Below, piece after piece: positions 1 through 7,176 of a stretch of 10,668 bases of DNA; positions within the stretch are counted from its first letter, which is position 1; each line of letters opens with the position of its first letter. A program made the translations under genes and the position numbers. The notes beneath the pieces are model-generated. The model worked only from the letters and a program-made list of their open reading frames with translations. It was not told the origin of the DNA and made no database searches. The stretch spans positions 1 through 10,668 of the forward strand of contig CADBPP010000159.1 of NCBI GenBank assembly GCA_902796565.1. The letters are read 5' to 3'. The DNA comes from an uncultured Eubacteriales bacterium (GTDB taxonomy: Bacteria > Bacillota > Clostridia > Eubacteriales > Anaerofustaceae).

Positions 1-137
1 CCTCCGGGATCGTTTCCTCCTCCCGGATCGTTGCCTCCTCCGGGATCTCCTCCCGGGTCACCTCCGGGGTTGTTCCCTCCGCCGGGATCTCCTCCGGGAT
101 CGCCTCCGGGGTTGTTCCCTCCTCCGCCGGGATCATC
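1..137 (-). repeat. Gly/Pro/Asp/Asn repeat tail of the second PBP, with 42-nt DNA units
   Basis: Residues 832-876 consist of GGDP, GGGNNP and GGGNDP units. A 14-residue unit, GGGNNPGGDPGGDP, appears about twice, then shorter GGGNDP units run to the window edge. At the DNA level 42-84 nt repeats are visible: positions 42-83 and 84-125 match at 38 of 42 bases. The tract lies in frame at the end of the PBP and should be an extracellular, flexible, probably unstructured tail. Its full length is not visible. Such tracts tend to change copy number by slippage. Confidence 0.85.
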
Positions 138-2630
138 GGGATCGTCTCCCTCGTCTGGAGGCGGTTCGTGATGCACGGTGCAGGGCAGCGTCGGCGTACC
201 CGTGGATGTGGGGGTATTGCGGTTGGCTCCTCCCACGAAGGTCCCTCCTCCGGGGATCTTGGCGTTGGCGTAGTCGATGAACTTCTTCTTCACCCTTATG
301 CATGTCTCGTTGGGGATGAGGCCCGTCACCGAGCACACCTCCATCTCTATCGAAGGCGGTACCCATGAGGTGGGATATGTCCCGTCCAGAAGGTAGTCGC
401 CGTTCCAGTAGATGCCGTCGGGCATGGAGTCAAAGGATCCGTAGGGATATCCCTTGGCCCTGTAGTAGTCGTTGAACACTTCCTCTATGAAGCCTCCGGG
501 ACCTTCGTCGTCGCCTCCCACCAGGCCCAGGTCAAGGTCGTACTGCACTCCGTCCACCACGATGCTCTGCACGTCGTAGCCCATCCAGCAGGCAGCCGCG
601 TATTCCTTGGTGTATCCGCAGAACCAGCAGCATGTCTCTCCGTCGGTGGTGCCCGTCTTGCCCGCGAAATCCTGGTTCGGTATGGACAGCCAGCAGGTAC
701 CTCCCTGGACGGCGTCCTTGAGAACGTCCGTTATGATCCAGGCGGTGGCCGGCTTGATGACCCTTACAGTCTCCTGGGGCGCTTCCAGGATGATGACACC
801 GTTGGCGTCGGTGACGTAGCGGTAGAACGTGGGCGTCACCCTGAGGCCTCCGTTGGCAAAGGTGGTGAAGGCGCTGGCCATGGCCACGGGGGTCTGCCCG
901 TAGGTGTAGCCTCCCAGGGCCAGTGCCGCGGAAGAGTTGTCCATTGCGTCGAAGGTCAGGCCGAACTTGCGGCCGTAGGACATGGACACTTCGTTTCCGA
1001 TGGTCTTCTGGACCTCCACAGCCACGATGTTCATGGAGTTGGTCAGGGCCGTCCTGACGCTCATGGGCTGTCCGGACGCGCCTCCTCCCGAGTTGGCGGG
1101 AGTCCAGCCGTACCAGTCGATGTAGGCGTCCATGTACATGTCCGCCATGGTGACTATGCCGCTGTCGATGGCGGGCCCGTATACCGTGACCGGCTTGGTG
1201 GAGGAACCTGTCTGGAACTGGCTCTCGCCGCGGTTCAGCACCAGGTTTCCGCTCTTTTCCCTTCCTCCGATGATGCCCACCACATATCCCGTGGCGGTCT
1301 GGATAACGGCTCCGCCCAGCTGGGGTATGTATTCCACGGTGTCTCCGGTCTGGCGGCTCACCGCCGCTGAGGCCAGACGCGCCTCCCAGTTGGGGCCTAT
1401 GAAGTTGCTGTCATCCGCCGCTTCCATCTCCAGCATGGACTGCATCAGCGGGTCCACGGTGGAATATATGCTCAGGCCGCCGTTGGCGATAAGGTCAGCC
1501 GCGTCGGTCTCGGTGTAGTTGTACTTCTCCACCAGATCCTGCAGCACCTGCTGGTACACGGAATCGGTGAAGTAGGTGTAGTTGTTGCTCGCCGAGGGGA
1601 TCTGCAGACCGATGTTGTCATTGAGGATATCCCATTCGGCTATGTCCTTTTCCCTTTCGGAGATGTGTCCCAGCTCCAGCATCTTGTAGATGATGTCGAT
1701 GGCCCTCTCCTTGTTGTTGTCGTTGTGGTACGGCACGGTGTTGCCGTTGGCGTCCGTGGTCTTCCTCAGGTGGTAGGAGCCCGTCTCGTCGAGATCGTAG
1801 ATATAGGGTCCGTAGTAGGTAGGGGCCTTCATGATGGAGGCCAGCACCGCGGACTGGGCCAGGGACAGCTCCGCCACGTCCTTGCCGAAGTAGACACGGG
1901 CGGCGGATTCGATCCCCCAGGCTTCCGAAAGGTTTATCTTGTTCAGATATGCTTCCAGTATCTCCCTCTTGGTAAGGGTCTTTTCCAGCTGGTAGGAGAG
2001 CTTCCACTCCATGACCTTACGTCTTACGCTGGTGGCGCTGGACAGGTGGGTCTGCTTTATCAGCTGCTGGGTGATGGTGCTTCCGCCCATTCCCTCGGTG
2101 CTTCCGGAGGTCAGAACGCCGATGACGGCCTTCATGGTACCTCTGATGTCCACTCCGAAATGGGAATAGAACCTCTGGTCCTCGATGGACACGAACGCGA
2201 GGGATACCAGTTCCGGTATCTGCTTGATGTCCACGATCTCCCTGACCTCGTTGGTCTGCAGCTGCTGGTAGAAGTTGTCGTTTATGTCATATACGGTGCT
2301 GGCGCCGTTGTATTCGAAACGGGTCAGGTCCACCTGGGGGGATTCCACCATCCAGGTTATCAGCACGCTGACGCCGCCTATGCCGATTATGAAGCCCAGG
2401 CATACGAATACGGCAAGCAGCCTGAGAAGGGCCCTCCCGAACTTTCCCTGCCTGCGGGGAGCGGCTCCCTCCTCCGATTGTTTTCTCTTCTTTTCCGACA
2501 CGAGGGGACGGGCGCTGAGATAGTAGCGCTTGCCCTTTATGACGATACCGCGCTTCTTCTCGCCCTTCGCGTTCCTGCCGCCTTCCCCTTTCCCGCCGGT
2601 TCTGGTCTTGCTGAGATCTCTCTTCTTCAT
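1..2630 (-). CDS. Class A penicillin-binding protein (PBP1A-type), second of a tandem pair; 3' end beyond the window
   Basis: Bifunctional peptidoglycan synthase: a GT51 domain polymerises lipid II and a transpeptidase domain crosslinks peptides outside the membrane. The frame stays open for 876 codons to the window edge, so the C-terminus is missing. Order: basic cytoplasmic leader (1-64), membrane anchor (about 65-92), GT51 with E150-D151...H157-x-G159, GGSTITQQ (182-189), RK..E (204-208) and KREILEAYLN (221-230); transpeptidase with SSTK (S475 as nucleophile, K478), S531-M532-N533 and K657-T658-G659. All catalytic motifs are intact. Cys765, Cys776 and the C816-T-V-H819 element match the usual clostridial C-terminal end. 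From about residue 820 a Pro/Gly/Asp/Asn repeat tail begins. The ATG at 2630 shares one base with the upstream stop (TGATG) and has GGAGG six bases ahead, so translation is probably coupled to the preceding PBP. Family assignment is very secure; the division of labour with its neighbour is unknown. Confidence 0.95.
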   Translation of the reverse strand, partial: MKKRDLSKTRTGGKGEGGRNAKGEKKRGIVIKGKRYYLSARPLVSEKKRKQSEEGAAPRRQGKFGRALLRLLAVFVCLGFIIGIGGVSVLITWMVESPQVDLTRFEYNGASTVYDINDNFYQQLQTNEVREIVDIKQIPELVSLAFVSIEDQRFYSHFGVDIRGTMKAVIGVLTSGSTEGMGGSTITQQLIKQTHLSSATSVRRKVMEWKLSYQLEKTLTKREILEAYLNKINLSEAWGIESAARVYFGKDVAELSLAQSAVLASIMKAPTYYGPYIYDLDETGSYHLRKTTDANGNTVPYHNDNNKERAIDIIYKMLELGHISEREKDIAEWDILNDNIGLQIPSASNNYTYFTDSVYQQVLQDLVEKYNYTETDAADLIANGGLSIYSTVDPLMQSMLEMEAADDSNFIGPNWEARLASAAVSRQTGDTVEYIPQLGGAVIQTATGYVVGIIGGREKSGNLVLNRGESQFQTGSSTKPVTVYGPAIDSGIVTMADMYMDAYIDWYGWTPANSGGGASGQPMSVRTALTNSMNIVAVEVQKTIGNEVSMSYGRKFGLTFDAMDNSSAALALGGYTYGQTPVAMASAFTTFANGGLRVTPTFYRYVTDANGVIILEAPQETVRVIKPATAWIITDVLKDAVQGGTCWLSIPNQDFAGKTGTTDGETCCWFCGYTKEYAAACWMGYDVQSIVVDGVQYDLDLGLVGGDDEGPGGFIEEVFNDYYRAKGYPYGSFDSMPDGIYWNGDYLLDGTYPTSWVPPSIEMEVCSVTGLIPNETCIRVKKKFIDYANAKIPGGGTFVGGANRNTPTSTGTPTLPCTVHHEPPPDEGDDPDDPGGGGNNPGGDPGGDPGGGNNPGGDPGGDPGGGNDPGGGNDPG
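2137..2192 (-). repeat. 56-bp direct repeat, copy in second PBP (GT51 motif 1)
   Basis: These 56 bases are identical to 5154-5209, 3017 bp away. They encode the E-D-x-x-F-x-x-H-x-G active-site block of the glycosyltransferase domain (around residues 147-164). The adjoining 96 bases match at roughly 85 percent. The repeat comes from gene duplication; perfect identity including synonymous sites is notable, since other parts of the two genes differ much more. Confidence 0.85.
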
Positions 2631-5600
2631 CAGTTGCCTCCGGGATTGTCGTTCCCGCCCGGCTCATCGGGATCGGGCTCCGGCGGAGTCGGGGGATCCG
2701 GGGGATCCGGCGGATCCGGCGTTCCCGCTCCGGTGATCCTCAGCTGAATAGAGGCCGACGCGGTGTATTCCGGCATGATGATCTGCCCCTCTCCCGTGGC
2801 CGAGGGCACGCCCATGACGGCGGTCTCGATGCCGGCGTTGTAGGTGTAATGAACAGTGACCGTGGTGGTCCCGCTCAGCAGCGGCTCGATTTTGAGGCCC
2901 TCTCCATCGACCCAGGTGACGGAAGCGACCTCCGGGTCCGAGACCTCGATCACCGGTATGACGTTGTTAACGTACACCGCGTTATTGGTGGCAGGTATGC
3001 CGTACAGGTACAGCATCGCCTCCGCTGTGTTGTCGCGGTTTATCGTGAAGGCAGTGTTTATGATGGACGACGGGTTGTCCCGCTGCGTTCCGAAGGCGAA
3101 GTTGATGATCTTCGTATCGGCGGAACACTTGGTGCAGAAGGTGGTGGGAGGTATGACGCCCATATCCTTCTTTCCCCATTTCATGTCGTCGCGGTAGGGC
3201 ACGCCTCCCGCTATGTAGACCACGTTCGGATCCTTGTATACCAGGACCTTTTTCACGGTATGCATGCAGTATTCCGTGGCGAGAAGGCCCGTATCCTGGC
3301 AGATCAGGAACTCCCTGTGGTAAGTATCGCTCTCACCGGGGGTGGTGCCCTCCACGAAGTATTCGGTTATGACCGCTGAGCCCCTGGGATCCTTTTCCGT
3401 CAGGGCGGTGGGAAGCCTTCCCGATACCTTGTCCACGCTTCCCTGGACAATTCCGGGGGGCTGCTCCGGCAGATATGTGTCATATATGCCCTTGCGGTAG
3501 TAGAAGTCCCTCATGACAGCGTTCCAGAAGTCCCTGGCCACCTGGCTGGTGGTATCCAGGGTCAGGTCGTACTCGACGCCGTTGACGATGACCTTTCTCT
3601 GGTCGTATCCCATCCAGAAGGCCGCGGTGTAGTCCCTGGTGAAGCCGCAGTACCAGACGCAGGCGGCGTAGTCCGTGGTACCGGTCTTGCCGGCGGCCTG
3701 GTTGCCGTTGACGTTGTCCGCGATGCCCTTGAGGACATCCGTGACCAGCCACGCGGTGGTGGGCTTGATGACCTGAATGGTCTCCTGCTGGCTCTCCAGT
3801 ATCACGTTGCCCTCGGAGTCAGTGACGTAGCGGTAGAAAGTCGGGGTGGTACGGGTCCCCATGTTGGGGAACGTGGAGAAGGCGCTGGCCATGGTAAGGG
3901 GGGTCTGCCCGTAGGTGAAGCCTCCCAGGGCCAGGGCGGAACTGTTGAGGTCCGCTTCTCCGTCCCATTCGATCTCGTATCCGAAGCGCTCCGCGTAGGC
4001 GGCGCACAGTTCATGTCCCGTAAGGTATTCCGTCTGGATGGCTATCATGTTGTCCGAATTGACCAGGCCCTCCCTTACGGTGCACAGGCCCTGATAGTCG
4101 TAGGCGAAGTTCATCGGCGTCCATCCTCCGAAGGACAGAGGTATGGAGTCGAAGGTGGTGGCCAGGGTCACGGTGCCCGTGTCGATGGCAGGGGCGTAGG
4201 CGGTGCAGGGCTTGGTGGACGAACCTGTCTGGAACTTCTCCAGCGCCCTGTTCATGACCAGGGAGCCCTCCTTCTTGCGGCCTCCGATTATTCCCACCAC
4301 GTAGCTGGTGGAATTCTGTATGACCGCTCCGCCGATCTCGGGATGGTATTCGACCTTCTCCCCCGTGGCTTCGGTCATGACCCTTCCTGCCTCCTCGGCT
4401 TCCCAGGTCTGATCCGGGAACATGTCGTCGATGGACGCGTAGTAGTCCAGAGCGGCCTGCACCTGGGGATCGATGGTGGAATAAATGGATATCCCGCCGT
4501 TGAGCATGAGGTTGACCGCCTCGTCGTAGTCCATTCCGTACTTCTCCTGCAGGTCATCCAGCACCTCCTCGTACACGGCGTCCGTGAAGAAGGTGTAATC
4601 GCTGGACCAGTGGGGCGCGACGAGGCCGATGCGGTTCTCCTTGATCTCCGCGATGGCTATCTCATACTCCCTCTCGGAGATGTGGCCGAGCTCCAGCATC
4701 TTGTCGATGATGTTCATGGCCCTTTCCTTGCTGGGGTCGTCCTGGACGATGTAGGTGTTGCCCTCCTCGTCCGTCTCCCTCACCAGGAAGGAGTTGCCGT
4801 CCTCATCCTCGGTGTACTTGTATGGGTTGTAGTAAGTAGGAGCCTTCATGATGGCAGCCAGGGTGGCCGCCTGGGCGATGGAGAGCTCCTTGACGTCCTT
4901 GCCGAAATACATCTCGGCCGCGCTCTGGACTCCCCAGGCGTAGCTGAGGTTTATCTTGTTGAGGTAGGACTGGAGGATCTCCCTCTTGGTGAGGGTCTGC
5001 TCCAGCTCGTACGCCAGACGCCATTCCTTGATCTTACGCTTGATGGTGGTCTCGCTGGAAAGATGGGTCTGCTTGATGAGCTGCTGGGTGATGGTGCTTC
5101 CTCCCATTCCCTCAGTGCTTCCGGATGTGATGACACCGATGACCGCCTTCAGCGTACCTCTGATGTCCACTCCGAAATGGGAATAGAACCTCTGGTCCTC
5201 GATGGACACAAAGGCCAGCTGAATAAGCTCCGGCACCTCCTGTATGGTGACGTTCTCCCTCTTTTCACTGGTCTGCAGCTCCTGATAGAAGTTGCCGTTG
5301 ATATCGTAGACCACGGAAGGATCCATGAAAGTCAGTTTCGCCAGATCCAGAGGAGGCGCCTCCGACATGATCTTCCAGATGTAGTACAAACCGCCGCCTC
5401 CGGCCAGCATGCCCAGTATCAGCACCGTGACGATCATGGTCAGGATTATCCTCTTCCAGAGGGGCTTTTTGCTCTTGGCTTTCCTTCTTCTCTTCCTTCT
5501 GGACGTCTTTTTGCCGGAAGGGGCTTCCTCGCTCTCCCCGGAGGCGTCCGCCGCAGATGCGGCCGCGACTATGGTCTTCTCCATATCGTCGGGATCGCCG

Positions 5601-5821
5601 GACTCATCCCCTTCCGATGCGGGGGAAACGGGGATCACGATGGTCTCGTCGTTCTCAAGGGCCTCCGTTTCGGGGACAGCCTTTTCGGGGGCGTCTTCCG
5701 GAGCCGGCGCGGAAGGGACTCTTATCTGTTCCGGACCGGATGCGGAAGAACTCTTCTGGGACACTATCCGCCTGCGTGCCTTCTTTTCCTGTCTGGACTT
5801 GTCGTCGCTGTTATTGTCCAA
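2630..5821 (-). CDS. Class A penicillin-binding protein (PBP1A-type) with C-terminal Big-like domain, first of a tandem pair
   Basis: Bifunctional peptidoglycan glycosyltransferase/transpeptidase, 1063 residues, longer than a typical PBP1A of 700-900. Order: disordered cytoplasmic leader (1-120), largely acidic from about 40 to 100 and then very basic (103-119); membrane helix (about 123-148); GT51 with E208-D209...H215-x-G217, GGSTITQQ (240-247), RK..E (262-266) and KREILQSYLN (279-288); transpeptidase with S534-S-T-K537, S589-D-N591 and K712-T-G714; C-terminal extension with C841/C852 and a C896-x-x-C899 pair; an Ig-like, probably Big-type segment (about 957-1030); and a Pro/Asp tail ending PGGN. 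The start is TTG at 5821, supported by GGAGG with a six-base spacer and by the absence of another good in-frame start nearby. It overlaps the protease gene by 11 nt and the next PBP by 1 nt. Enzyme class is secure; the Big-like call rests on sequence pattern only. Confidence 0.95.
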   Translation of the reverse strand: MDNNSDDKSRQEKKARRRIVSQKSSSASGPEQIRVPSAPAPEDAPEKAVPETEALENDETIVIPVSPASEGDESGDPDDMEKTIVAAASAADASGESEEAPSGKKTSRRKRRRKAKSKKPLWKRIILTMIVTVLILGMLAGGGGLYYIWKIMSEAPPLDLAKLTFMDPSVVYDINGNFYQELQTSEKRENVTIQEVPELIQLAFVSIEDQRFYSHFGVDIRGTLKAVIGVITSGSTEGMGGSTITQQLIKQTHLSSETTIKRKIKEWRLAYELEQTLTKREILQSYLNKINLSYAWGVQSAAEMYFGKDVKELSIAQAATLAAIMKAPTYYNPYKYTEDEDGNSFLVRETDEEGNTYIVQDDPSKERAMNIIDKMLELGHISEREYEIAIAEIKENRIGLVAPHWSSDYTFFTDAVYEEVLDDLQEKYGMDYDEAVNLMLNGGISIYSTIDPQVQAALDYYASIDDMFPDQTWEAEEAGRVMTEATGEKVEYHPEIGGAVIQNSTSYVVGIIGGRKKEGSLVMNRALEKFQTGSSTKPCTAYAPAIDTGTVTLATTFDSIPLSFGGWTPMNFAYDYQGLCTVREGLVNSDNMIAIQTEYLTGHELCAAYAERFGYEIEWDGEADLNSSALALGGFTYGQTPLTMASAFSTFPNMGTRTTPTFYRYVTDSEGNVILESQQETIQVIKPTTAWLVTDVLKGIADNVNGNQAAGKTGTTDYAACVWYCGFTRDYTAAFWMGYDQRKVIVNGVEYDLTLDTTSQVARDFWNAVMRDFYYRKGIYDTYLPEQPPGIVQGSVDKVSGRLPTALTEKDPRGSAVITEYFVEGTTPGESDTYHREFLICQDTGLLATEYCMHTVKKVLVYKDPNVVYIAGGVPYRDDMKWGKKDMGVIPPTTFCTKCSADTKIINFAFGTQRDNPSSIINTAFTINRDNTAEAMLYLYGIPATNNAVYVNNVIPVIEVSDPEVASVTWVDGEGLKIEPLLSGTTTVTVHYTYNAGIETAVMGVPSATGEGQIIMPEYTASASIQLRITGAGTPDPPDPPDPPTPPEPDPDEPGGNDNPGGN
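2633..2719 (-). repeat. Pro/Asp/Glu-rich tail of the first PBP
   Basis: Residues 1035-1063 form a proline- and acid-rich tail that starts with three PDP/PP units and ends in PGGNDNPGGN. At the DNA level the first part has 9-nt units, with GGATCC at 2694-2699, 2703-2708 and 2712-2717. It resembles the tail of the adjacent paralogue in using PGGN/DPGG motifs, but is richer in proline and shorter. Probably an extracellular flexible end. Confidence 0.8.
2637..2641 (-). promoter_or_regulatory. Ribosome binding site of the second PBP, embedded in the end of the first
   Basis: GGAGG on the minus strand lies six bases before the ATG at 2630. The same bases encode the Gly-Gly of the upstream protein's terminal PGGN. 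With the TGATG stop/start overlap this is a classic arrangement for translational coupling or reinitiation. Confidence 0.8.
5154..5209 (-). repeat. 56-bp direct repeat, copy in first PBP (GT51 motif 1)
   Basis: Identical to 2137-2192 and in the same relative place in the paralogous gene (around residues 205-222). It covers the catalytic-glutamate motif of the glycosyltransferase domain. Confidence 0.85.
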
Positions 5822-7070
5822 TTTCTTCCTCCATGTATTCTATGGCTTTCTGAAGCTGAAGATCGTACTCAAAGGGTATCATGTGGATATCCACATTCTG
5901 ATATTCCTCGGGCAGTTCCACGACAATGTCCGGGGTTATCCCGACCTCGTGGATCTTCGTGCCGCTGGGCCCGAAATATTCAGCGTATGTATATTTGTAC
6001 ATCGACCCGTCCGCCAGGGGCATGAGCACTTGGACGATGCCCTTGCCGTAGGTGACGGTGCCTATGACGGTCACACGGCCGTTGTCCTTCAGGGACACGG
6101 TGAGTATCTCGGAGGAACTGGCGGAAAAACCGTCCACCAGCAATGTCACGGGGATGTCCGTGAAGTATTCGTCCGAATCGTAGCTGGAGCGCTCGCCCTT
6201 GGCGTTCACGGTATAGATCACCTGGCAGCGGGGCAGAAGATCGTCAGCGATCTGCACCGCCTCGTTGACGAGGCCTCCGGGATTCTTCCTGATGTCCAGC
6301 ACCAGCCCCTTCATGCCCTGGGCCTCGAGATCCTTCATGGCCGCTGCGAACTGCTCGTAGGTATTGGTCTCGAACTCCGAGATGTAGATGTATCCGATAT
6401 CGTCGGTGAGCATCCTGCTCTCCACGTAGACCATCTCGATCCTGCTCCTGACGATGTCGACGGTGAACGTCATGCCGTCCCTCTGGATCTCCAGGTTCAC
6501 GGAAGTGCCCTCGGGGCCCCTTATGAAGCTGACGGCGTAGGTGGCGCTCTGTCCGAGAAGGGATTCGTCGTCGGCCCGGACTATCACGTCGCCCACCTGC
6601 AGCCCCGCCTCGAATGCCGGGGTATCGGTGAACACTCCCACTATCTGGATGTTGCCGTCCTCATTGTTGCTCATCTGGATGCCGATGCCGGAATAGCTTC
6701 CCTCCAGCGTCTGGGAATACTCCTTGTATTCCTCCGCGGTAAGGTATTCCGCATAGCGGTCCCCGGTGCCCGCCATCAGGCCCTTGTAGATCTGCTCCCA
6801 CATGTAATCTTCATCGAGGCCGAAATAGAAGTCGTCTTTGAGCTCGCTGATCAGAAACAGGAGCTTTTCGACCTTGGGATCCGTGGTGGAAGTCTCTCCC
6901 CCCTCGGTCTCCACCTTCGCGGCTCCGGCGAAATACGGGAGCCTGGTGCATACCAGGAATGTTATAAGATTGGTGATGATCAGGATCGCCACGACGACTA
7001 TGGTCCACACGGCCGCCTTGCTGTTCCTGTTGCTGTTGTTATAGTATCTGTTGTCGTACTGCGGTTCCAT
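5811..7070 (-). CDS. S41 family C-terminal processing peptidase (CtpA/CtpB-like), membrane-anchored, with PDZ domain
   Basis: Serine protease that cleaves extracytoplasmic proteins, usually from or near their C-termini. Residue numbers count from the TTG at 7082. Order: N-terminal Asn/Tyr-rich cytoplasmic stretch; single membrane helix (about 23-45); short helical region (about 66-120); PDZ domain (about 122-210, starting near S-G-I-G-I 131-135); S41 core with the conserved LDIRKNPGG (262-270) and the catalytic set S322 (in SASSSE), K347 (in YGKG) and Q351, with the family's 25-residue Ser-Lys spacing. There is no peptidoglycan-binding domain at the C-terminus. The ATG at 7070 is preferred: it has GGAG with a six-base spacer, whereas the TTG at 7082 would leave only about 13 nt of leader after the predicted promoter. 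It is the first gene of an operon with two PBPs, overlapping the next by 11 nt, so a role in envelope or PBP maturation is plausible but inferred. Confidence 0.95.
   Translation of the reverse strand: MEPQYDNRYYNNSNRNSKAAVWTIVVVAILIITNLITFLVCTRLPYFAGAAKVETEGGETSTTDPKVEKLLFLISELKDDFYFGLDEDYMWEQIYKGLMAGTGDRYAEYLTAEEYKEYSQTLEGSYSGIGIQMSNNEDGNIQIVGVFTDTPAFEAGLQVGDVIVRADDESLLGQSATYAVSFIRGPEGTSVNLEIQRDGMTFTVDIVRSRIEMVYVESRMLTDDIGYIYISEFETNTYEQFAAAMKDLEAQGMKGLVLDIRKNPGGLVNEAVQIADDLLPRCQVIYTVNAKGERSSYDSDEYFTDIPVTLLVDGFSASSSEILTVSLKDNGRVTVIGTVTYGKGIVQVLMPLADGSMYKYTYAEYFGPSGTKIHEVGITPDIVVELPEEYQNVDIHMIPFEYDLQLQKAIEYMEEEIGQ
5828..5832 (-). promoter_or_regulatory. Ribosome binding site for the TTG start of the first PBP
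   Basis: GGAGG with a six-base spacer (AAGAAA) precedes TTG at 5821. It lies inside the last codons of the protease gene. The strong site is what decides the unusual TTG start. Confidence 0.8.
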
Positions 7071-7101
7071 TTTCTGCTCCAAATCGGGAATTCCTCATGA
7101 T

Positions 7102-7130
7102 ATTATACCCCATAGGCGTGTAAACATGAA
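7102..7130 (-). promoter_or_regulatory. Predicted sigma-A promoter of the protease-PBP operon
   Basis: Perfect TATAAT -10 (7107 to 7102, minus strand) with a weak -35 candidate TTCATG (7130 to 7125) at 17-bp spacing. The expected transcription start near 7095 leaves about 25 nt before the ATG at 7070. No other promoter is evident before the PBP genes. Confidence 0.6.
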
Positions 7131-7147
7131 AGCAATTAAGCTATAAT
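7119..7147 (+). promoter_or_regulatory. Predicted sigma-A promoter of maf
   Basis: Perfect TATAAT -10 at 7142-7147, with a poor -35 candidate TGTAAA at 7119-7124, spacer 17. It faces away from the protease promoter; the two -35 regions overlap, so the divergent units may compete for polymerase or share a regulator. Confidence 0.55.
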
Positions 7148-7158
7148 TAATAAAACGG

Positions 7159-7176
7159 GGCGGGTCCCTTCCCGCC
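7159..7176 (+). other. GC-rich hairpin in the maf leader
   Basis: GGCGGG, a six-base loop TCCCTT and CCCGCC form a perfect 6-bp stem between the predicted promoter and the ribosome binding site of maf (GAGG near 7185). It has no following T-run, so it is not a terminator. It may stabilise the transcript or tune translation; function unknown. Confidence 0.5.

Noticed and set aside
1..137. Tandem repeats considered as a CRISPR array or non-coding satellite
   Set aside because: Units are imperfect, have no unique spacers, and keep the PBP reading frame throughout.
2694..2717. Three GGATCC sites spaced 9 bp considered as a regulatory site
   Set aside because: They follow from repeated Pro-Asp-Pro codons in the tail of the first PBP.
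2137..5209. The 56-bp direct repeats considered as ends of a mobile element
   Set aside because: They lie at equivalent positions of paralogous genes, with no transposase or terminal inverted repeats; duplication explains them.
4013..6025. Long plus-strand open frame (670 codons) and other long antisense frames such as 5409-7100 and 1665-2747
   Set aside because: They lie opposite genes with complete catalytic motifs, have no ribosome sites or recognisable domains, and have a composition expected from GC-rich codons read backwards.
7071..7082. TTG at 7082 as the start of the S41 protease
   Set aside because: The predicted promoter leaves only about 13 nt and its GAGGA would sit at the transcript end; the ATG at 7070 has GGAG at ideal spacing. 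The difference is only four residues and not settled.
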